From the NCBI GenBank assembly GCA_903813345.2, contig CAIIXF020000006.1, positions 868,001 to 932,000 of the forward strand: a stretch of 64,000 nt of DNA, written 5' to 3'. A program made the position numbers and the translations under genes. Below the pieces are notes generated by a model, which was given only the letters and a program-made list of their open reading frames with translations, was not told the DNA's origin and ran no database searches. The DNA comes from Owenia fusiformis. Its lineage: Eukaryota; Annelida; Polychaeta; Sabellida; Oweniidae. Shown here piece after piece: positions 49,301-58,300 of the stretch. Within the stretch, counting starts at the first letter, position 1; the number at the start of each line of letters is the position of its first letter.

Positions 49301-52300
49301 TATCAATAACTTTATGATGTTTCTGACATTGATCCTTGATATTCATGTAAAATAGCACGTGGGAATCAAACATTTAAGCTATCCTCCCTTTCACATCCTA
49401 TAGCTGTAAAGTATCAGAAACCACCCCTTTCCCCTACACGTAACAAATCCATCAGATAGCTGAGCTGGACATCAGCTTTAATCCAGCACCTTTTTCTACA
49501 TAGAGGGAACGTAGAGTTCGCATAATCATTCATACTTTCTACTGTTTCATCTTTATGGGATCTAATTGCATTTCACACAGTTAAAATAAATATTTCTGAC
49601 TAAAAGATTCACTGATTGCATTCTTATACTCCTGACATCGCCTTTATCTCACAAATGACATTCTCTGAAAAAATTGCCATTTTATATCATGGTGAGATTA
49701 TTGCTCCAATTTATGGCATTTTGAACTGTGCAGTTGGCATATTTTATATCTTTGGCTTCATCTTAGGTTGTGGGAATGCTAAACCCAACTTGGTTCATGG
49801 AGGGACAACTTTTGTTTGGCCTTTTTGTCAACAAATTGATCGGTAATTCTTGAATATGTTCAGTTTTATTAGTATAATCCAATCAGTTGAATTGTTTATT
49901 ATGCAGTTTTTTATGTTAAGAATTGTAGAACAGTTAATATCTGTTCAATTGTTAAATTTTTAATTTGAAGGTAACTCAAGAAAGATAACAATTAGTTTTG
50001 TTTGAAAAAGTTCACTTTTATAAGACTTTAAACTTGAAATACATGCAAAGAATTCATTGTGTTTTTAGCAAAAGGGCAATTTTTTGCCATCTGATCTGTC
50101 AAATGTTGAGTCATATCTCAGTCATAATACAGAATTCATCAAATCTATTGATAGTTTGCAGCATTGCAGTTAGCGTTATAATTATCCAGACCTTTACATA
50201 CAACTCTTGGATCTGGATCAATAATAGAGCTATCTGCCACTAAAATTAACCTAACATTATAACATTATTGGGGTTCTGCTTAAGATGGATGTTGTTGATT
50301 AAATACAAGTATTCCATTTGTAGTAAGGCATAGGTTCAGAGGAAATATCAGGGTTTTCAATATGTCAGATTCTCCCATCTGTTTTCATCCATGTTAATCT
50401 TTATATGCATTATAATAACATTTCTCTGCATGCATAATTGCCTTATATTACAGTACTAGTCTACCTATTAATATAACATGCATACTTTTCTGCATATATT
50501 CCTGAGGATATCCTCACGTTTAATATAATCCCTGCTACTTTCCTTTTCTATTGGTGTTCTTTGCGTCTTTTAGTAAGTTCAAGCAAACCTTTTCTCCCCT
50601 TTTAATTAAAGTACATTTTATATTAATAATTAAGGTAAAAAGTATAGCTTGAAGATTCATGTATATGTACTGTGAAACATTTGAAATCAAGCAGTATAAG
50701 GTTTGTGCATAGATTTACTTACGTTTGGTTCTAATCTAAATTGTATTTATGGTAACCTACCCAAATAATTAGGTAAGTTGTGAAAATTGGTTTGTTTCAG
50801 AATTAATTTTTGGTATTCATAGAATTTTATCAAAATAATTTTTATTGGAAAGTAAAATGATTGCTTAAGGTTTATTTTAATAAAACTATTTGTCTTGTAA
50901 TTTTCAATAGATTGCCTAATCTGTTTTATATGTTGTTTTTATATTTACATATGTAATTTGAAATTATTTTATATTGAAATCATTTTATATGCTTTTGTGA
51001 AAATAATATAATTTTCTTAATTAAATCTATTGTATACCAAAGTTAACCCAAAGTTAACCATATATAATATCCTATTTGTAAGATAATTGGAATAAAAAGA
51101 ATAAATATCACTAAATGTATACAGTTTTTAAGACATAACAGCACATACTATACAAAATATATGATCAGCATTCCATTTCATATTGTGGTTGTATTTTTAA
51201 GGATCTCGCTGAACACAATGACATTGACCATTGAGAGCCCCCAGGTCTACACACAGATGGGTGTGGCTATTTCTGTCACAGGTATTGCACAGGTAAGTTA
51301 TTGTTGTGCATTCTGTAACCTGTATGTATTCCCCCATTGGGGGGGGGGTGTGCTCTAGGGTCTCAATGAAGGCCTTCATCACTATGAATTAGTTGAACAT
51401 AACTTGACCAAGAGATGAAGTCTTGTTTTTGCTGATAAAATATAACAATGGTGGAATTTATGTGGGTTCCTCAGAGTTAATGTTGATATCAATAGATGGG
51501 ACTGAAGTCGCATACTTTCTGAACTTTTTTTGATAAGAGTGAAAAAAAGCTGTTACTTTACTTCCAAAACAATGACAATATTTAATAATATTTGATAATA
51601 TTTTTAAAAAAGTCTTACCATTTATTTGCTGTATTGTAGCATAATACACATAGTTTTTTTTTATTTAGGTATATTTATTCAACATACACTGTGTTCTCCC
51701 TGACTGAAAAATGCGTGGCGCTCGCGCCACGCACATTGTGGCTGCGCCACGCTGATTTATTGCGCGCCACACATTTATTAACAGCGCCACGCATTAGACT
51801 TTGACAGAAAAATTTCCCAAAGTGAAAATAGAAATTGAAAAAAATCAAAGTTTTAATCACATCAAAATCTCAGCCCGTTTTGCTTGAAAACGATACAAAA
51901 TGCTCTATGTAGATAAAGAAATGTCTGTACTTACCTTTCTTGCACTAAAGAATCTTCAATTTACCTTCTATTTTGATAAAAAACAGTTTGATTTGCACAG
52001 AAATGAAACATGTTTTTTCTCAAAGGACTTACAGCCTCCGATTTTGAAGAGTACACTGAACGAAAATGAACATGTGTGCACATTTTCCCGGGAATTTCGG
52101 ACACAATAATTATAGTTGAATTATATTGAAGAAATATGTGGCCACATACTGAAAATTATTTTGTATATTGAACTTTATATTACAGGGTGGGCCAAAAAAA
52201 TTTGCAACCTTTTTAGAAGGCAAAAAAAGTATTATAACATTATGGTATTGACATGAAATTTTTTTTACAGAAACTTAAGGATAGGCATATTTTACCATTT

Positions 52301-55300
52301 AAATACTTAAGCTAATACTGACATCAAATTTTTTTGTCAGATGTTTGAATATTAATGGTAAATTGTTCATTTGTCCGAGATTTACCATTTTCCGAGAAAA
52401 TCGGACTTTCTATGATTTTATGTGATCAACAATAACACATTCATTATGTTTACTAAATCTGCTACAATCTTTGATAACTGTTTAACAAATGTCTAGTACA
52501 GGTTTATATCAGGATCTAGTCACTATGGTAATATTGTTACACTGTATTAATTTTTTATTAAACAAATGTTCTATGCATCCGCCTTTCACCTTAACAATCA
52601 CACGGAGACGAGAACTGAACTGGTCAATGGCGAGATCCAGCAGTTCTTGTGGTAGTCGTCTCCACTTATCCTGCAGAACTTCTTATAGTTGATCAATAAT
52701 TTGTGGGGTATAACCATTAACTACAATACATTGCTCCAGGTGCCCCCATGTGTGATAGTCCCAGGGGTTGGTATCTGGTGTATTGGGTGGCCATTCGACT
52801 CAGGATTAATCTTCTTCTAAAGGGACATCTTTCAAGAATGGGGGCTCTTTCAGCCCCAAGTGATTACATATTCCAGCAGGATAGCGCTCCTGACCATAGG
52901 CCAAAAGTCACTATGGAATATCTGGAGCAAAATACCCCTTGATTCATTAGTCCTGATGAATAGCCGCCTAATACACCATTTAACAAAGATTGCAGCAGAT
53001 TTAGTGAACATAACAAATGTTCTATCGATGATCACATAAAATGATAGAAAATCACATTTTCTAGGAAAATCGGTAAATCTCTGACACATGAACAATTTAC
53101 CATTAATATTCAAACATCTGACAAAAAAATTTGATGTCAGTATTAGCTTAAGTATTTAAATGGTAAAATATGCCTATCCTTAAGTTTCTGTAAAAAAAAT
53201 TTCATGTCAATACCATAATGTTATAATACTTTTTTTGCCTTCTAAAAAGGTTGCAAAATTTTTTGGCCCACCCTGTATATTATGGAAATAAATATTAAAT
53301 TGAACATTGAATTAAAACAAACCTCTGAGCATTTATATTGCAACATGGCCTATTGTCATTAAAGTAGATGATTATACAGTGCTAAATTTCATTTGTTTTG
53401 ATGTTATGTAATTACATAACATAAAAGCAAATGTTTAGCATATTTATAACAATGGCCTTCAGGACTGTCAATAGATGGCGAAAAATTCAGTAGGTTTAAT
53501 AGCATACTTTAACATGTAAAAAATGTTCCAAAAATCTCCCAAGATAAATTTTATTGGAAATATCCGAAACTTCTAATTTTGAATCTTAAAACATGTTTGT
53601 AAATAATGATGAAGGAAAATATGATATTTATTTGATATATGTAGAGAATTTGAAGTTTCAAAACAGCAATATTTACACATAAACAAATGGGCCAGTTGTG
53701 GAGAACAACCTAGTAGTTAAGTGCCATCTATACGAGTCCTGGCTCCCATTGGCTGTTGATGCAAATGATTGTGATTAAGTAACGCCGCAAAGCGGCGCCG
53801 ATTTTTTTTAAGCACGTTTTTGTAAACTTATCACCACCCTAATAATTTTGCCGCCACCCATCAATTTTTATTCAAACTTTTTCACCACTCACTTTTGAAA
53901 AATTAGGGAGAACACTGATACACATGCATGATTCTGTTAATTTTAGGTGAAAGTTCAAGGTCAGAACAAAGAAATGTTGGAACATGCATGTCAGCAGTTC
54001 TTGGGCAAATCCGAGCAGGAGATTCGTAAAATTGCCCATGAGACACTTGAGGGACACCAGCGTGCAATCATGGGAAACATGACTGTTGAGGTTGGTATCT
54101 TTTGCTAACTTTTGGCTTCTATGGTTAGCCGATAAAATAGTTTGCCTATCCATCCTTTTATTCCTGAGCTCTTCAAGATGAATACTTTCTCATAAAAAAC
54201 ACTTTATACTCAATGTTGAGACTTCAATCATTGAAAGTTAGTTCCAATGTGAAATTTTCTGTTTTATCTAAAGTTTAAGATTAGTTTTTCACAGTTGACT
54301 TTGTTCTCATTTGTTGTACATTTTCTTTTGTGCGGTGTCATTGTTAAAGCATGTTGGAAATCAGTAATGCATTTGATTGCAAATGTTCAATTTTCATAAA
54401 AGCAAACAATTCTTCTCAAATGATGATATATTTTTTAGGAAATTTACAAAGACCGTAAGAAGTTCTCCAAGGCTGTGTTTGAAGTTGCATCATCAGATCT
54501 GATTAACATGGGAATCAGCGTGGTGAGCTACACCATCAAGGACATCAGAGATGAAGAGGGCTACCTGAAGGCTTTGGGTATGGGAAGAACTGCCCAGGTG
54601 AAGCGAGATGCCAGGATTGGTGAGGCTGAGGCTAGACGAGATGCTGGTATTAAGGTAAAGATGTCTTGAGTGGTTTAGAAAATAGTAATAGACAGTAATA
54701 CTTGTCATTTCACTATACAAGCCAGAAAAATCGTAAGGGTTTTGTCAAGCTTGTAACAGAAATGCCTAATAAATAACCTCAAAGCTGAGTCTTTTTCCTA
54801 TTTGTATGCAGCCCTGTATTTTTACTATTTGCACTTCATTTTGGGCAAGTGTGCTTATATGCTCCCCTGGCCTTTGTAGGTTTGTATTTCATGCTGATCT
54901 TAAGATTTAAGTATCTACACAGCATGATATATTATCGATATATTTGAAAATTAAACTTTCTAAAATCAGATCATTCAAGATCAAATTGTTAAGTCTTAAT
55001 TCCATCCTCTAGGAAGCTATTGCTGAGGAACAGCGTATGGCAGCCAGGTATGCTAATGATATTGACATTGCCAAGGCCCAGAGGGACTTTGAGCTGAAGA
55101 AGGCCCATTATGACATGGAGGTGCAAACTAAAAAGGCAGAGTCGGACCTGGCTTATTCTCTGCAGGTAATGAAGAAATTAGATTTTCTTGGTATTGTATG
55201 TACATAAAGGTTACTCATTAGGTGAAATTGTATATGGGTTTCATTATGAAGGACATGATATCTGACTGAGAAAAGCTCATATCATCCGAAAGGGTAAAAC

Positions 55301-58300
55301 TCATTCATAGTTATAAAAAAAATGTATCCCTTGGTATCAAAATATTAGGTTTATGTGAAAAAGTAAGAATTGTGTTTGACAAGGATATTAAATGGAATTA
55401 TCAATTTTGAATTAATGTCAGGGGTAAATGAGGGAGTAATTCATGATTTGATTTAATGTGTACATAAGCATTATTTCAACCAACTACATCTGAATATTTT
55501 AGGCAGCTAAAACGAAACAGAAGATTAAGGAGGAACACATGCAAATCAAGGTTATTGAGAGGTCGCAGCAAATTCAGGTTCAGGAACAAGAAATCGTAAG
55601 ACGTGAGAGAGAATTGAATGCCCAGGTGAAGAAACCTGCTGAAGCTGAGAAATACAAACTTGAGAAACTTGCAGAGGCAAACAGGTAATTTAGTTTGGAA
55701 ATTGTGCCCCCCCCCCTTGTGGTCCTTCAGCGTGTATAAATATACTTGTATAAAGAAATTGCTTTCATTGAGGTGATTATATTAAACAACATGATGGGAT
55801 CATTGTTATTACCGGCCATATTCGCCGTAAAAAGCGCCCAGGGCGCTTTTGAAATTGAAATTCCCATTGTAACCCATTACAAAGGGCGCCCATATATGAG
55901 AGAAGTCAAAAATCCCCGGGAATTTCATGTATGGGAATTTTTCTTGCCAAAAATGCCTTATTTGCAACGAAAGTGACAGCATACTTTTACAATAATGATA
56001 TGTATCGTCATTGGAGAGAGTACAGTGAAGAGCGCTTAAATAAAGCAAGAATCTAATGTTTATTGACAGTGATTGAAGAACTCCCCAGCAGAGCCCCTCG
56101 AGGTGAAGGAATTGTTTTCCACAATTATTTTCAATATTTCCGTTATAGACTGTTAGATATCGATCTTAAGTTATACCTCATTTTTTTGATTTGATGACAG
56201 ATCATCATTTTTCATGTAAAAGTCATGTAAAAGTCGAGAAATCAAGAAAGTTCACCTTGACAATCGCTAGTTAGTAAAATGTCCAAACAAAACTCTGAAA
56301 CGTGATCTTTTCCTTCATTCATTATGGACTATTTTGAGATAATATTAGCTAAGTATGATGTGGTAGGCACCCACGATAGATATTTATCGGGAGGATGCAT
56401 CGAATTACAAAATATGTCATGTTTTCTGCATTTTAGTGTAAGCACTCTATTATCGCCCACTATATTTCTTTGGAAATTTGATTTTTTCTGATACATTTGT
56501 TAATACTTGGTCATTCCTCGATATTTCTTGATCTCTGTGAAGCAGGGTGGGCGCTTATTAGGGGTGGGCCCTTATTACGGCAATTACGGTACTTAGTCTA
56601 GTGATCTCAATCCATGGTGCTTTTAAGATTTCAGTTCTGTTTATATAACGGAGCAAAATATTGCATCAGATTATACTACCTTTGCAGCGGCTCTATGCTC
56701 TTAATATTTCTAACCAGTACATCAGGAAGAAAGTGGGAGTAGAAGAGTGGTTGAGAGTGAGGGGGGCTTGGGGTGGAACAGGGATAAGGGTGGAACAGGG
56801 AAAATGGTGAATAAAAGTGATGGGGGCAGAGAGAATTGCTGCAAAATATCACAATGTTTCTAGATTCTCTGAAAATATTTTGTTTTTATTATGTATATTT
56901 TGAGATGGATCTTGCCATGGCGTGAGAAATCATTCTATATATATATATCAATTTTACATTACATGAGCTATATATGAGTTATATGAGCCACTCTATAACA
57001 TTAGCTATATGTTACAGAAATAAGGTTATATATGAAGCAGAAGCTGAAGCACAAGCTATGCAAGTAAGCCAAGCTGATCACCTAGGAAACATTGCTGCCT
57101 TATTGCATGATTTCATACCTCCATCAAACATTCATTCATGTTACAAGCAAATGGTCTTCAAAAATCAGATTTTCCTTTAGGATTTATTGGTACAACTTGT
57201 GGATTTTTGCAATCAAAATATGGTCCATTTGAAACTGTCATTCAATTGACAAGGACAATTTTTTTTAAACAATTCTGAAATGTTGATTCTACTTTTAACC
57301 TTATATAAGGGAAAATTTGTGAACTTTTGTTTTATTTTATGCAACTGTTATTAAACAGTTCCACTTGTTCTGCTTTTTCATTTAAAAGTTATACAGTCAT
57401 TACATAACATATCATGAAAATATGCATGTTACTGACACAGGTTTTAACAAGCTAATGGAATGAGCTAGCATAAGAAGAACCCAGCAGATAAAGTGGAGTC
57501 AAAAATTCTAGGAGATTTTGATCTGATTGACGTGTCAATGCTCATTAAGGACAAAGTGTGACTTCAGAGCAATCGGTCAATTCTTGAATTAATGGAGTGC
57601 ATTTACGAGAAGCTTTGTATTCTTGTAATTATGCTGACTGTGAACTCCCTTAGTATGTTATAGCCCATCGCACTTTATCCCCCTCCTTGTGTTGGCTTTA
57701 GGCACCATTCGAAGCTAGTTTTATAGTTTGCCATATTTGGTTGTGTTTGTAGAAACCGCATTGTGTTAGAAGCCCAGGCCACTGCTGAATCCACTCAAGT
57801 AAGTACACTTCAAAAAAATATTCAACTTGTACTTACTTCAAGTCAAAAATGTTGATGTTGGTGCCTCATTATAACACTTAACGAGGCGTATAGCCTTTTT
57901 ATTTTTTCGTGAAGCCACTCAGTAAAATTACAATTTCTCTGCAACCTGATGTCCAATCAAGATCATTCAAGTATCTATGTGTTCCTGACACGTTTGGGCA
58001 TCGGAATCGGGAAGACATCATGGTGCAGAGAAATCGTAATTTTACTGAGTGGCTTCACGAAAAAATAAGCAGCACTTTAGGCCACCTTAAGGTGGGACAG
58101 CTATTTTTGTTTTGATTGATCTACCATGTGCTACCTTAATTGGAGAATCTAGAATTTGCACTGAGATGAAATAATTTTTATTTCTTAGATCTAAGAGATA
58201 GGCACCATGGCTATATAGATGTTAGCTACATGTAAATGCTTATTTGAAGCCTCCATTTCAAATGTCTTCCCATTCAATGGCCTTGTGTATAATATTTTGT

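Larger units (their letters stand above)
52183..53275. mobile_element. mariner-like element with about 255-bp TIRs
   Basis: Starts CAGGGTGGGCCAAAAAAATT and ends with the inverse, flanked by TA. The two arms match almost perfectly for about 255 bp, far longer than normal mariner TIRs, making a foldback derivative. The short centre holds transposase pieces in both orientations. Confidence 0.9.
51685..53920. mobile_element. TGTTCTCCCT element in intron 3, interrupted by mariner
   Basis: Left end tgttctccctgactgaaaaa, right end gaaaaattagggagaacact. The left part carries repeated gcgccacgc motifs. The mariner at 52183-53275 is inserted inside it. Confidence 0.6.
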
